Counted from the stretch's first letter, positions 33,562 through 43,526 are shown. The stretch is DNA of 64,000 nucleotides from an uncultured Clostridia bacterium (GCA_937900415.1 CALCEY010000012.1:124001-188000), one strand, 5' to 3'. The notes: a model not told the origin generated them from the letters alone. Numbers and translations: made by a program.

Positions 33562-34170
33562 ATGAAGATGCGTTCTGTCATGCCGATGCGCATCGCCAAA
33601 ATCGGATATATTATCACATCTTGCATGTTTTGTATTGCCGGCATTCTGTTTATTACCCTGCCGGAAATGTCTACGGCAGTTATAGGTATCTGTATTGGCG
33701 TTGCCATGATTGTTTTCGGAATCGTAAAACTAATCGGATTTTTTTCAAAAGACTTATTCCGGTTAGCTTTCCAATTCGATCTGGAATTCGGAATTCTGAT
33801 GATTATACTGGGCATACTTCTTCTTTTCAATCCCGATAAACTGATGTCGTTTATATGCATAGCACTTGGCATTTCCATCCTGCTGGACGGTCTGTTTAAA
33901 ATCAGAATTGCCATGGATTCTAAAAAATTCGGCATCAGAAACTGGTGGCTCATCTTCGCCCTTGCAATCGGAACCGCCGTCATAGGCATTGCGCTGATAT
34001 TCTTTTCTGCGGCAGGAGCTCAGGTCTTAACGATTCTTCTCGGAATTTCTCTTCTCGCTGAAGGAATATTAAACCTCTATACAGTTGTTAGTACGGTCAA
34101 GATCATTAAAAATCAAATGCCTGACATCATCGAGGTTGACGACTATGAAATAAATGGAAAGGACAGGTAA
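33562..34170 (+). CDS. DUF308 (HdeD-type) membrane protein
   Basis: A 202-aa membrane protein with about six hydrophobic helices in pairs (DUF308 repeats; e.g. GILMIILGILLLFNPDKLM). The C-terminal tail is acidic and cytoplasmic. The frame opens 26 codons earlier, but AGGAGG lies 9 bases before the ATG at 33562, which I chose. In enterobacteria HdeD is linked to acid resistance; the function here is unknown. It is encoded 5 bases before the MMPL gene. Confidence 0.85.
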   Translation: MKMRSVMPMRIAKIGYIITSCMFCIAGILFITLPEMSTAVIGICIGVAMIVFGIVKLIGFFSKDLFRLAFQFDLEFGILMIILGILLLFNPDKLMSFICIALGISILLDGLFKIRIAMDSKKFGIRNWWLIFALAIGTAVIGIALIFFSAAGAQVLTILLGISLLAEGILNLYTVVSTVKIIKNQMPDIIEVDDYEINGKDR

Positions 34171-34175
34171 AGAAT

Positions 34176-36272
34176 ATGCGTTTTGGAAAAGCTGTTGTAA
34201 AGCACCGCATATCTATTTTGATCATTATTCTCCTTCTTCTGATTCCCTCCGTTTTAGGAATGATGGGAACACGAATCAATTATGATATGCTCACTTATTT
34301 GCCAGAAGATATGGAGACAGTAATCGGACAAAAGGAGCTTTTGGAAGATTTCGGTAAAGGGGCGTTTTCCTTTATTATCGTAGAGGATATGCCGGAAAAA
34401 CAAGTTTCGGAGTTAAAAGCAAAAATCGAACAAGTAGATCATGTGGAAAGCGTTCTTTGGTATGATTCCATTATGGATCTCTCTGTTCCTATGGAATTAT
34501 TGCCTGATGATCTCTACAATGAATTTAACACAGAAAATTCTACAATGATGGCAGTATTCTTTGATACTTCTACATCCTCTGACGTTACAATGGACGCCAT
34601 TCGGGAAATAAGAGAGGTTGCCGGAAAACAATGTTTTATATCGGGAATATCTGCTCTGGTTACAGATTTGAAAGACCTGTGCGAAAAAGAAGAACCTATC
34701 TATGTAGGGATTGCCGTAGCTCTGGCCTGTGCGGCTATGCTGCTTCTTCTTGACAGCTGGCTGGTGCCTTTCGTCTTTCTTGCCAGCATCGGCATGATGA
34801 TTCTCATCAATTTGGGAAGCAACTATTTCCTTGGAGAAATTTCATATATCACGAAAGCGCTTTCTGCAGTTTTACAACTTGCCGTTACAATGGACTATTC
34901 TATTTTCCTGTGGCACAGCTACAATGAACAACGGTTGCGTTATACAGATAACAAAGAAGCGATGGCTGTCGCCATCAATAAAACTCTGACATCTGTCGTC
35001 GGCAGTTCCATTACGACAATCGCAGGCTTTATCGCACTCTGCTTCATGTCCTTTACTATGGGACGTGATTTGGGAATCGTCATGGCGAAGGGCGTTCTTT
35101 TCGGCGTAATAGGATGCGTTACCGTTCTTCCTGCGCTTATACTCGTATTCGACAAACCCTTACAGAAAACAAGGCATAAATCGCTTATCCCGGATGTAAG
35201 CAAATTTGCAAAAGGCGTGGTACGAATATTCCCCGTTTTCCTTATAATCTTCGCATTGCTGATTCCTCCTGCTTACAACGGCTACAGTAAAACCAACGAC
35301 GAAGTTTATTATGATATGGGACGGTGTCTCCCGAAAGATATGGAGTTCGTTATCGCCAACAGCAAATTGTCAGAAAGTTTTGATATTGCGTCAACTCATA
35401 TGCTTCTGATTGATTCAGAGCTTCCTCCTAAGGCAGTAAGAAATATGATAAGCGAAATGGAGCAGGTAGACGGCGTAAAATATGTCCTCGGTCTTGAATC
35501 CGTCATAGGCTCTCGTGTTCCCGAGGAAATCCTCCCCGAATCTCTAACGGATATTTTAAAAAGTGATAAATGGGAACTCCTGCTAATCAATTCAAAATAT
35601 GATGTGGCCAGCGACAAAGTAGGCCAACAGATTGAATCACTTAATACGATTTTAAAAAAGTATGACGACAGCGGTATGCTGATTGGAGAAGCGCCGTGTA
35701 TGAAGGATATGATTGACACTACCTCTCATGATTTCCAGGTTGTCAATGCAATTTCCATCATTGCCATTTTTATCATTATCGCACTGGTGGAAAAAAGTAT
35801 CTCTCTTCCGCTTATACTGATTTCCGTAATCGAAATCGCCATATTCATCAATCTGGGATTGCCGCACTATTTGGGACAGAGCTTGCCGTTTATCGCGCCT
35901 ATTTGCATCAGCACCATACAGCTTGGCGCCACTGTAGACTATGCTATTTTACTTACGACGCGATACAAATCAGAACAGGTCCTGGGAAATGAAAAAAAAG
36001 AGGCTGTGCGTATAGCTCTCACGACTTCTATCCCTTCCATTATAGTATCGGGTATGGGTCTGTTTGCCGCCACCTTTGGCGTCGCCGTTTATTCCGACAT
36101 CGACATTATAAGTTCAATGTGTATGCTAATGGCCCGCGGCGCAATTATCAGTATGCTTTGCGTCATTCTCCTTCTCCCGGCATTGCTGCTTTTGCTGGAT
36201 AAGGTCATTTACGCCACAACGCTTGGAATGAAACAGAAAAAGAATAAAAATATGGAACAGGAGGTTCTTTAA
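34176..36272 (+). CDS. MMPL/RND-superfamily transporter
   Basis: A 698-aa integral membrane transporter with the duplicated plan of the RND superfamily: one helix, an extracytoplasmic domain, then five helices, twice (12 in all). The two extracytoplasmic domains begin near TRINYDMLTYLPEDMETVIG and GYSKTNDEVYYDMGRCLPKDMEFVIANSKL. The conserved membrane motifs are LAVTMDYSIFLWHSY and LGATVDYAILLTTRY, whose Asp residues fit proton coupling. Relatives export lipids or siderophores; the cargo here is unknown. It sits between the DUF308 and the secreted heptad-repeat genes, with ATG spacing of 1-5 bases, so the three are one operon. Confidence 0.93.
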   Translation: MRFGKAVVKHRISILIIILLLLIPSVLGMMGTRINYDMLTYLPEDMETVIGQKELLEDFGKGAFSFIIVEDMPEKQVSELKAKIEQVDHVESVLWYDSIMDLSVPMELLPDDLYNEFNTENSTMMAVFFDTSTSSDVTMDAIREIREVAGKQCFISGISALVTDLKDLCEKEEPIYVGIAVALACAAMLLLLDSWLVPFVFLASIGMMILINLGSNYFLGEISYITKALSAVLQLAVTMDYSIFLWHSYNEQRLRYTDNKEAMAVAINKTLTSVVGSSITTIAGFIALCFMSFTMGRDLGIVMAKGVLFGVIGCVTVLPALILVFDKPLQKTRHKSLIPDVSKFAKGVVRIFPVFLIIFALLIPPAYNGYSKTNDEVYYDMGRCLPKDMEFVIANSKLSESFDIASTHMLLIDSELPPKAVRNMISEMEQVDGVKYVLGLESVIGSRVPEEILPESLTDILKSDKWELLLINSKYDVASDKVGQQIESLNTILKKYDDSGMLIGEAPCMKDMIDTTSHDFQVVNAISIIAIFIIIALVEKSISLPLILISVIEIAIFINLGLPHYLGQSLPFIAPICISTIQLGATVDYAILLTTRYKSEQVLGNEKKEAVRIALTTSIPSIIVSGMGLFAATFGVAVYSDIDIISSMCMLMARGAIISMLCVILLLPALLLLLDKVIYATTLGMKQKKNKNMEQEVL

Positions 36273-36273
36273 A

Positions 36274-38481
36274 ATGAAAAAATCTTCAACTAAAATATTA
36301 GTCCTCTGCCTTTGCACTGTTCTCTCCGTCAGCGGAGCTGCGGCTACTGCTTTCGCAATGAACCAGGACTCCTCACCGCAGAAACAACCGAAAATGGAAG
36401 CCGCCTCAACCGGTGACAATAACGAAACCTCTTCTAAAGACGAAGCCGTTTATATATTAGCCGGAGCTGACGGTTCTCCAAAAAAAATTATTGTCAGCGA
36501 CTGGATCAAGAACACGCTCGGCATGGAGAGCATTAAGGATAAGACTGATATGCCCGATGTTGAAAATACAAACGGTGATGAAAGCTTCACTGTAGACGGT
36601 TCCGGAAGCCGCGTCTGGGACGTAGAGGGAAATGACCTCTATTATCAAGGCAGCATAGAAAAAGAGCTCCCTGTAGATTTAACTGTCACTTATAAGCTGG
36701 ACGGAAAAACGATTTCTTCTGAAGATCTCATAGGAAAAACAGGAAAGGTAACCATACGCTTTGACTACTTGAACAAACAATACGAAACCGTTAATATTGA
36801 CGGTCAAAACAAAAAAATTTATGTTCCTTTTGCCATGCTTACCGGTATTCTGCTGGACAACGATGTTTTCACCAATGTAGAAGTTTCAAACGGAAAACTT
36901 ATCAATGACGGCAGCCGCACCGCTGTTATAGGAATAGCGCTTCCCGGTTTACAAGAAAATCTTGCAATTTCAAAAGAAAAGTTTGAAATTCCTGATTTTG
37001 TAGAAATTACTGCCGATGTAAAGGATTTTAAACTTGGTATGACCGTTACCATGGCTTCCAATGAGCTTTTCAGCAACCTTAACACAGACAGCTTCGCTTC
37101 CGTATCCGAACTGAGCGAGGCTATGGGAGAGCTGACAAACGCTATGGATAAGCTTTTGGATGGTTCTTCGCAGCTTTATGACGGTCTGTATACTCTCCTT
37201 GACAAGTCCGGAGAACTGGCAGAAGGAGTTAATCAGCTGGCTGCCGGAGCTGCAAAGCTCAAAGCTGGCGCAGAAGATATTGATTCAGGCGCCGCCGCCC
37301 TTCAAGAGGGAGCAATTCAGCTTTCTGAAGGACTCAGCAAACTTGCCGAAAACAACGCTTCATTAACAGGGGGAGCAAAGCAGGTGTTTGAAACACTTCT
37401 CTCGACAGCTAATACTCAACTTTCTGCTGCCGGCCTGGACGTTCCGACTTTAACCATTCAAAACTATGCGGATATACTGAATAAGGTTATCTCTTCACTA
37501 GATAAAAACGCAGTATATGAACAGGCTCTTGAAAAAGTAACGGCAGCCGTCAACGCACAGCGCGGCTATATCACCGAACGTGTTACATCAGCTGTTAAAG
37601 AGGAAGTAACTGTTCAAGTCACAGCAGCTGTAAAAGAGCAAGTTAAAGCATCGGTTACTCAGGCAGTCTGCAACACAGTTTCCGAACAGGTAATACAAGC
37701 TGTTCTTCATATGGATAAAGCTTCTTATGATGCAGCTATTGCCGCAGGAAAAATAGACAACGATACGAAAAACTCCATTGAAGCAGCTATCAATGAAAAA
37801 ATGCAGACAAAGCAAATATTAACGCAAATTCAGACAAAGACAGAAGAACAGATGGCTTCACAGTCAATTAAAAATACTATAGCTTCAAATGTTCAAATGC
37901 AAATGCAAAGCGACTCAATTAAAAAAACGATAACAGATCAGACAGAATTACAGATTCAAAAAGCTATCTCAGAAAACATGGCTTCTGATGAGGTTCAGGC
38001 TCAGCTTGCCGCTGCTGCGGAAGGGGCAAAATCTGTTATCGCACTGAAAAGTTCCCTCGACAGCTACAATGCTTTTTATCTCGGTCTGCAAACTTATACG
38101 GCCGGCGTCGCCGACGCCGCAAAAGGCGCTGGAGAACTGAAGCTCGGATTAGACCATCTGAAAGCAGGAACCTCTCAGATTTACGGCGGCTCCTCTGAGC
38201 TGTATGACGGAATCCTTACCCTAAAAAACGGAACTCCTGCTCTGACCGACGGAGTTTCACAGCTCTGTGACGGTGCAATGCAGCTTTCCGGCGGATTAAA
38301 GGAATTCAACGAGCAAGGTATACAAAAATTAGTTGCCGCCGTAGACGGTGACCTTAAAGGTCTCTCCGCAAGATTTCGCATAACAAGAGACGTGTCGCGC
38401 AATTACAAAAGCTTTGCCGGCATAAGTGAAAATATGGACGGTCAGGTAAAATTCATTTACCGTACCGATTCCTTAAACTAA
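36274..38481 (+). CDS. Secreted heptad-repeat protein (XXXLXXG type)
   Basis: A 735-aa protein with a signal-like N-terminus ending around AATAFAM. A folded N-terminal domain (about 50-270) resembles that of YhgE-associated proteins. It is flanked by two blocks of Leu-x-x-Gly heptads (about 280-365 and 610-680; e.g. LAEGVNQLAAGAAKLKAGAEDI). Between these lies a Gln/Val/Lys-rich coiled-coil region (about 415-600). No clear C-terminal membrane segment is seen, so it is probably released or tethered by the N-terminus. It starts one base after the MMPL stop. Such heptads are common in YhgE/Pip-like surface proteins; here they may form an extracytoplasmic rod for the MMPL transporter, which is inferred. 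Confidence 0.85.
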   Translation: MKKSSTKILVLCLCTVLSVSGAAATAFAMNQDSSPQKQPKMEAASTGDNNETSSKDEAVYILAGADGSPKKIIVSDWIKNTLGMESIKDKTDMPDVENTNGDESFTVDGSGSRVWDVEGNDLYYQGSIEKELPVDLTVTYKLDGKTISSEDLIGKTGKVTIRFDYLNKQYETVNIDGQNKKIYVPFAMLTGILLDNDVFTNVEVSNGKLINDGSRTAVIGIALPGLQENLAISKEKFEIPDFVEITADVKDFKLGMTVTMASNELFSNLNTDSFASVSELSEAMGELTNAMDKLLDGSSQLYDGLYTLLDKSGELAEGVNQLAAGAAKLKAGAEDIDSGAAALQEGAIQLSEGLSKLAENNASLTGGAKQVFETLLSTANTQLSAAGLDVPTLTIQNYADILNKVISSLDKNAVYEQALEKVTAAVNAQRGYITERVTSAVKEEVTVQVTAAVKEQVKASVTQAVCNTVSEQVIQAVLHMDKASYDAAIAAGKIDNDTKNSIEAAINEKMQTKQILTQIQTKTEEQMASQSIKNTIASNVQMQMQSDSIKKTITDQTELQIQKAISENMASDEVQAQLAAAAEGAKSVIALKSSLDSYNAFYLGLQTYTAGVADAAKGAGELKLGLDHLKAGTSQIYGGSSELYDGILTLKNGTPALTDGVSQLCDGAMQLSGGLKEFNEQGIQKLVAAVDGDLKGLSARFRITRDVSRNYKSFAGISENMDGQVKFIYRTDSLN

Positions 38482-38487
38482 TACGAT

Positions 38488-38519
38488 AAAAGAGGCGGAC
38501 AAATCAGTCTGCCTCTTTT
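38488..38519. terminator. Bidirectional terminator
   Basis: AAAAGAGGCGGAC (38488-38500) pairs with GTCTGCCTCTTTT (38507-38519). T-runs occur on both strands, serving the heptad-repeat gene and the convergent aminotransferase gene. Confidence 0.9.
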
Positions 38520-38524
38520 ATCTT

Positions 38525-39664
38525 CTATCTTCCTTTTCCTATTTCCCATATCGCATCTGTCAGTTTTTCTATCTCCCTTTTGGAATTAAACGGGCCGACG
38601 CTTATTCTTATTCCTCCGGTATCCCAGGTTCCTACTGTTTTGTGAGCAAGGCCGGCGCAGTGGTATCCTCCCCTGACAGCTATTCCATATCTGCTGTTCA
38701 AGAGCGACGTAACATCCTCTGCTTCCATTCCTTCTATATTTATAAGAGAAATTCCCGTCTTCTTTGACGGTTTTGGCCCGTACAGCTTTACAAATTCCAT
38801 GTTGGAAAGGTTTTCATCAAGCTGCCGTATGAGCTCCTCTTCATAATTGCTTATTACGTCGAGACCGATTTTACTGATAAAACCGGCGCTGTATCCAAGA
38901 CCTATTATTGCCGGCGCATTTATGGTTCCTGCTTCAAAGCCCTCCGGAAATTCTTCAGGCTGTAGCCGGCTCTTTGACTCTGTGCCTGTTCCTCCCTGCT
39001 GCGTAGGCTTCAGCCTTATGTACGGAGACGCATACAGCAGCCCTGTGCCGAGAGGCCCGAGGAGACCTTTGTGCCCCGGCAGAGCCAGCATGTCTATCTT
39101 GAGCTTTTCTACGTCAAGATCCATAGTCCCAGCTCCCTGAGCTCCGTCCACCATGAAGGCGATTCCCCTCTTTGCTGCAATTTCACCTATTTCCCTAAGA
39201 GGCATTTTAGTACCGGTTACGTTAGAGGCCGCAGTAACCACTATAAGCGCCGTATTACTTTTTACGGCTTTTTCTATCTCCGACGGATTTATTTCGCCGT
39301 ATTTATTCCCCCTGACTATGGAGTGACCCACGCCTGTCTTTTCCATGGCTTTCAGCGGTCTCAAAACTGAATTATGTTCCATAGACGTGGTAACGACGTG
39401 ATCTCCTTTTTTAAGAAAACCATAAAGTCCCATATTAAGAGCTTCCGTCGTGTTCTTCGTAAATAACAGTCTTTCAGGCGCGTCTATGTTAAAAAGTTCT
39501 GCAACCGCTTTCCTTGCCTGATAAACTTTTTCACCTGTTTTAATGGACATAAAATGTCCCGACCTTCCTGGATTTCCGCAGTATTTAAGTATACATTCTT
39601 CCATTGCGGCGATCATTCCCTTTGGCTTTGGAAAGGACGTCGCTCCGTTATCAAGATATATCAT
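38525..39664 (-). CDS. Class-V aminotransferase, cysteine desulfurase-like
   Basis: A 379-aa PLP enzyme of the NifS/SufS/CsdB superfamily. The N-terminus is MIYLDNGATSFPKP; the PLP contacts are TSMEHNSVLRPL and MVDGAQGAG. The Schiff-base Lys is in LPGHKGLLGPLGTGLL (about 201). A possible catalytic Cys lies in RGGYHCAGLAHK, ahead of GGIRISVGPFNSKREI. It matches the clostridial subgroup annotated as cysteine desulfurase or selenocysteine lyase, so supply of S or Se is plausible but not proven. It stands alone, without suf or isc genes. Confidence 0.88.
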   Translation of the reverse strand: MIYLDNGATSFPKPKGMIAAMEECILKYCGNPGRSGHFMSIKTGEKVYQARKAVAELFNIDAPERLLFTKNTTEALNMGLYGFLKKGDHVVTTSMEHNSVLRPLKAMEKTGVGHSIVRGNKYGEINPSEIEKAVKSNTALIVVTAASNVTGTKMPLREIGEIAAKRGIAFMVDGAQGAGTMDLDVEKLKIDMLALPGHKGLLGPLGTGLLYASPYIRLKPTQQGGTGTESKSRLQPEEFPEGFEAGTINAPAIIGLGYSAGFISKIGLDVISNYEEELIRQLDENLSNMEFVKLYGPKPSKKTGISLINIEGMEAEDVTSLLNSRYGIAVRGGYHCAGLAHKTVGTWDTGGIRISVGPFNSKREIEKLTDAIWEIGKGR

Positions 39665-39756
39665 TTTTATTCACCTGCCCCGCGAAATGCTGTAAAACCT
39701 GCATTATTGCCGTTTCACAGATTCAAAATTTTCAAATCGTCAGGCGATAAACCGGC

Positions 39757-39785
39757 AATAAAAACAGAGGGCCATCCGGCCCTCT
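39757..39785 (-). terminator. Terminator after the YdcF-like gene
   Basis: AGAGGGCC (39766-39773) pairs with GGCCCTCT (39778-39785), followed on the minus strand by GTTTTTATTG. Confidence 0.85.
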
Positions 39786-39863
39786 ATATACTATGCGCAT
39801 ATTCTTTTTTCTGTTACTTATTTTTAATACCTGTAGTTACTGTTAACTTATTCATTTCTCCTT

Positions 39864-40574
39864 CTACTCTCCGTGGCTTATCAGCCCGCTTCCGCTTATC
39901 GGAATAACTTCTCCTCCCATTAAAGACTCTGCTTTTATCATGACCTTTAAAAAGTCCTTATTTCTTGCGAGGAACTCTCTCAAGTCCCTCAAGACCTGTC
40001 CTCCGTACTGCTGCTGGTCTGAGGCTGCGCCTCTGACCTCAAGCCCCGACTTCTCACCTATATAAAGCGCTCTGTATTCGTGATAGCTCTGAGTTACTAC
40101 GATGGCCTTTTCGACATCGAAAATACTCTTGGCTCTGTACATAGAATCATATGTAGAAAATCCAGCATGGTCGCAGAAAATATCTTCATCAGGAACTCCT
40201 GCTTTCTTGGCATATGAAAGCATAACATGAATTTCATTATAGCCTTCCTGCCCGTTGTCTCCGCTCAAAAGAAGCTTTGGAGCCACACCCTTTTCATACA
40301 GCTCTATACCTAAATCCAGCCGATCTTTCAGCATCGGCGCAGGCGTTTCGCTGTCATAAATCCCTGCGCCCAGAATGATTATACAATCGGCTCCGAATTC
40401 AGTCAGCTCTTCTGTATCTGCCTTCGGTATTTCGTTATAGTCTGTCGCCGCATATAAAAACCTTTCTTCTGCATAACTTTTGACCTTATAATTTATAAAA
40501 GAACTTACAGCTATGCCTGCCAGGGAAAGGCAGATTACGACAAGTCCTGTTTTAAACAGAATCCGTTTGCACAT
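39864..40574 (-). CDS. YdcF/SanA-like DUF218 protein
   Basis: A 236-aa protein. A hydrophobic N-terminal anchor (about 9-28) is followed by a DUF218 domain with CIIILGAGIYDSETPAPMLKDRLDLGIELY, LLLSGDNGQEGYNE and a later AIVVTQSYHEYRALYIGE. SanA relatives affect envelope permeability; the biochemical role is not established. Its start overlaps the end of the GNAT gene by 23 bases, so the two are co-transcribed. Confidence 0.88.
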   Translation of the reverse strand: MCKRILFKTGLVVICLSLAGIAVSSFINYKVKSYAEERFLYAATDYNEIPKADTEELTEFGADCIIILGAGIYDSETPAPMLKDRLDLGIELYEKGVAPKLLLSGDNGQEGYNEIHVMLSYAKKAGVPDEDIFCDHAGFSTYDSMYRAKSIFDVEKAIVVTQSYHEYRALYIGEKSGLEVRGAASDQQQYGGQVLRDLREFLARNKDFLKVMIKAESLMGGEVIPISGSGLISHGE

Positions 40575-41127
40575 CTGTATTTACCCGTTTTTGCTTCTCC
40601 CATTCTTCTCTGAGTATGGAAAAAACCATGTTGTCCCTGTCGGTTCCGTCATATATATGATAACCTTTGCGCTGCGTTCCCTCATATTTAAACCCGCATT
40701 TTTCTATGACTCGCTGAGACCTTTTATTTGCAGGCGACGTGCATATAGACATGACGACCAAACCATATTTGTTAAAGCCGTAATCCATTACTGCAATAGC
40801 AGCCTCTGTCATATATCCTTTTCCCCAACATTCACGGGAAAGGGAATAGCCCATCTCTCTGCTGTTTACGTCTTCGCGTCTTCGATCCGGCTCAAGGGAT
40901 ATGCTTCCTATTATTTTAAGCGTTTCTTTTTCTCTTATTGCCCACGTACTGCTCTTTATGAAAAGCTCTCTGATTATACACCGGGATTCTTTGGGGCTTT
41001 CATGGGGCTTCCAGCCGGCGTTTGGCCCCACCTCGGGATCTTTGGCATAGCTGTACAAGCCTTGTGCGTCTTCCTCGCAGTCACGCCATGGAGTAAGCAT
41101 AAGCCTTTCTGTTTCAATGTTTTCCAT
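40552..41127 (-). CDS. RimJ/RimL-type GNAT acetyltransferase
   Basis: A 191-aa GNAT. The N-terminus METERLMLTPWRD is typical of the RimJ/RimL-like group. The acetyl-CoA site lies in GYSLSRECWGKGYMTEAAIAVMDYGF, followed by NKRSQRVIEKCGFKYEGTQRKGY. The substrate, a protein N-terminus or small molecule, is unknown. GGAG precedes the ATG, and the YdcF-like gene overlaps its 3' end. Confidence 0.9.
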   Translation of the reverse strand: MENIETERLMLTPWRDCEEDAQGLYSYAKDPEVGPNAGWKPHESPKESRCIIRELFIKSSTWAIREKETLKIIGSISLEPDRRREDVNSREMGYSLSRECWGKGYMTEAAIAVMDYGFNKYGLVVMSICTSPANKRSQRVIEKCGFKYEGTQRKGYHIYDGTDRDNMVFSILREEWEKQKRVNTDVQTDSV

Positions 41128-41207
41128 ACAGTCTCCTTTCGCCTCTATATTTTAAAGGGCGCATATGCTAGTATATGGCATATAGCTGACCTTGGCCTTT
41201 TTCCCTG

Positions 41208-43526
41208 TTATTCGGTGGTGCTGAGAATTTCGTTTCCTTTCTTCTCGATTTGGCTTACCTTCATGTTCTCCACGTCGTCAGGGTCCACATCGTCAAGAAG
41301 TCCTAAAATATTTTCCCCGAGATAAATGGTCTGCAAAGTTTTTCCGTCTAAAGTAATTTTACTGTACTCTGTAAAGTTTTCACCTTTTATATAATACTTA
41401 TCGCCGATTTTTACTACCTTTTCAATCTTAATATCCTCGACGCCCATCTTCATGTCCGTTTTCTCAAATGGATTTTTTTCACCGTATATATAGCGTTTTC
41501 CGTAAAGCATATCGTAGCCGAGAGCCTTAAGGTCTGCCAGATAGGTTTCGCTGTTCCTGTGATTCTGCTGGTACGTAAATATGGTTCCCACTTGCATGTC
41601 TATCATTTCCAAAACATGAGAAGCGAGCTGGTAAGAATACATGTCCTCGTCGTCGCCTTCGAGGCCGAAATTGCTCCAGATAACGTATTCCGTTCCATAC
41701 AGATTGCCGTTTTCCAAATCGTCCTCCGACATCTCGATGGCCGGAATATGATCGCCGTACATGACCAATACGATAGGCTCGTCATATTTTTCAAACTCTT
41801 CGACAAGGGTTTCTATAAACCGATCCATCTCATAAATCTGATTGGCGTAATATTCAAATTTCCACTTCAGCTCTTCTGTAGGAGCAGAGTCTACGGTTAT
41901 TTCAGGATTTTCCAGAATCTGCTCTGTCGGGTATTTTCCATGGCCCTGAACGGAAATCGTATATATCATGTCTCTCTCTTCTGTGGAGTTTAGGGCGTCC
42001 ATCATACAGCCTACCAGCACATCGTCCTTAGCCCAGTTTTTAGGGGTTTTTTCCACATTGTTCATGTATTCTATACTGGTAAACGTGTCCATACCCATAT
42101 TTGCAAAGACGGTATTTCTATTATAGAATACGGCTCTGTGGTTGTGTATGGCATGAGTGGAATATCCCAGACTCTTAAGATCATAACAAAGGGTTTCAAG
42201 AGTCTTTTCTTTCAAGACAGACTTATACGGATATTCTCCCGGGCCAAAGAACTTGGCGCTTAAGCCTGACATTACTTCAAATTCAACATTGGCAGTACCG
42301 GCTCCGCATGCAGGGACGGTAAGCTGCCCCGACGGATAGTTGTTTACAAGTCTTCTGAAAGTAGGGCAGGCCTCCTTATTTAATTCTATGGTCTTTACTG
42401 TGGCAGGGTCTATGAAAGATTCCAACTGTAAAAATATGATATTCGGATGTTTTTCGTCCTCATCCTTTTGTTCAAGGAGCATAGCCTTATCGTCTCCCAG
42501 CTCTTCTTCGCTGAATATATTTAGAATCGTTTCCTTATCATATCCCTCAGGCTTGCTGATTCCCGTATTAAGCCATGTGTTAGTAAAGCAATAAACCACT
42601 CCATAATCTCTGTAGGCATAAGCTAAGTTTCCGAAGAAGGTCTGAACTCTTCCCGAGTTTATCATGAAAGAAGTCATTCCGAAGGTCAAACCGAAGACTA
42701 AAATAATACCTGTAAGATTACGCTTCCACTTTACCGGGAGCTGCCTTTTCGGCCCCTTTATATATAAAAGAGCCAAAAGTGCTATGGCAAATAAAACTCC
42801 TATCGCAGCCAGCACTATCTGAAATGTTGAAAGATAGTTGGTAACTATAGTAATTCCATCATCAAGAATACTGAGATCCTTTACGGTAAACGGCGTCATT
42901 CTCTGAGTAAGTATAACTCCGTTTACTATTCCTATTATCAGCCAGAACAGAGTTACTATGGTAAAGACGAATAAGCGGCGCTTAAAGACGGAGGCTATTA
43001 CAAGGGTTGCGAATATTATCAGCGCATTGTAAAGGAACACCAGCGGTTCATGAAACATGAACTGCAAGCCTCCCCATACCGACGTCGTAGGAAATCTTCC
43101 TAAGGTCTCTATAAGCAGATTCAGGATTACAGCCCACAAAGCTGCCACTGCAAAACTGTTATGCGTAATTTTATGAAGCCGCTGCCTGCCGCTCATGGTC
43201 TCAACTTCCTGAATAGTCTGTTCTACTTTTCTGTCAAGCTTCTCAAATTTATCAAATCTGCGTTCTCTGCTTCTTTCATAAGATTTTTCCTTGCTGCGAC
43301 GATTTTTTTGCCTGCAAGATGTATTATCCCCTTTGCCGCCAGCTTTGGCTTGTCCGGCTTCAGCGGCGTCATTTTCTCCCTTTGCATCATTTGATTCATT
43401 CGCATCGTTTATATCGTCTAAGCCGTCTGCACTGTTTAAATCATTTGTTTCATCTAATCTGCTTGAGCTATTTACGATATTTTCATTGTTTTCATTACCT
43501 GGTTCTTTGCTTGATTTCTTTTTCAT
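41208..43526 (-). CDS. LTA synthase-family phosphoglycerol transferase
   Basis: A 772-aa membrane sulfatase-fold enzyme that polymerises or transfers glycerol phosphate at the cell surface. It has a long low-complexity cytoplasmic N-terminus (about 1-125; acidic Asn/Asp/Glu first, then Lys/Arg-rich), five membrane helices (about 125-320), and an extracytoplasmic sulfatase domain. That domain has the nucleophile-type Thr in PACGAGTANVEFEVMSG and metal ligands such as MYGDHIPAIE. A C-terminal domain of about 75 residues looks Ig/IPT-like. The N-terminal tail and C-terminal domain are beyond the usual plan. Its ATG overlaps the rsmA stop (ATGA). Confidence 0.92.
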   Translation of the reverse strand: MKKKSSKEPGNENNENIVNSSSRLDETNDLNSADGLDDINDANESNDAKGENDAAEAGQAKAGGKGDNTSCRQKNRRSKEKSYERSRERRFDKFEKLDRKVEQTIQEVETMSGRQRLHKITHNSFAVAALWAVILNLLIETLGRFPTTSVWGGLQFMFHEPLVFLYNALIIFATLVIASVFKRRLFVFTIVTLFWLIIGIVNGVILTQRMTPFTVKDLSILDDGITIVTNYLSTFQIVLAAIGVLFAIALLALLYIKGPKRQLPVKWKRNLTGIILVFGLTFGMTSFMINSGRVQTFFGNLAYAYRDYGVVYCFTNTWLNTGISKPEGYDKETILNIFSEEELGDDKAMLLEQKDEDEKHPNIIFLQLESFIDPATVKTIELNKEACPTFRRLVNNYPSGQLTVPACGAGTANVEFEVMSGLSAKFFGPGEYPYKSVLKEKTLETLCYDLKSLGYSTHAIHNHRAVFYNRNTVFANMGMDTFTSIEYMNNVEKTPKNWAKDDVLVGCMMDALNSTEERDMIYTISVQGHGKYPTEQILENPEITVDSAPTEELKWKFEYYANQIYEMDRFIETLVEEFEKYDEPIVLVMYGDHIPAIEMSEDDLENGNLYGTEYVIWSNFGLEGDDEDMYSYQLASHVLEMIDMQVGTIFTYQQNHRNSETYLADLKALGYDMLYGKRYIYGEKNPFEKTDMKMGVEDIKIEKVVKIGDKYYIKGENFTEYSKITLDGKTLQTIYLGENILGLLDDVDPDDVENMKVSQIEKKGNEILSTTE

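Noticed and set aside
38525..39664. Assignment as a selenocysteine lyase tied to the selenoprotein
   Set aside because: The genes are 18 kb apart and the family is also used for sulfur. Sequence alone cannot decide.
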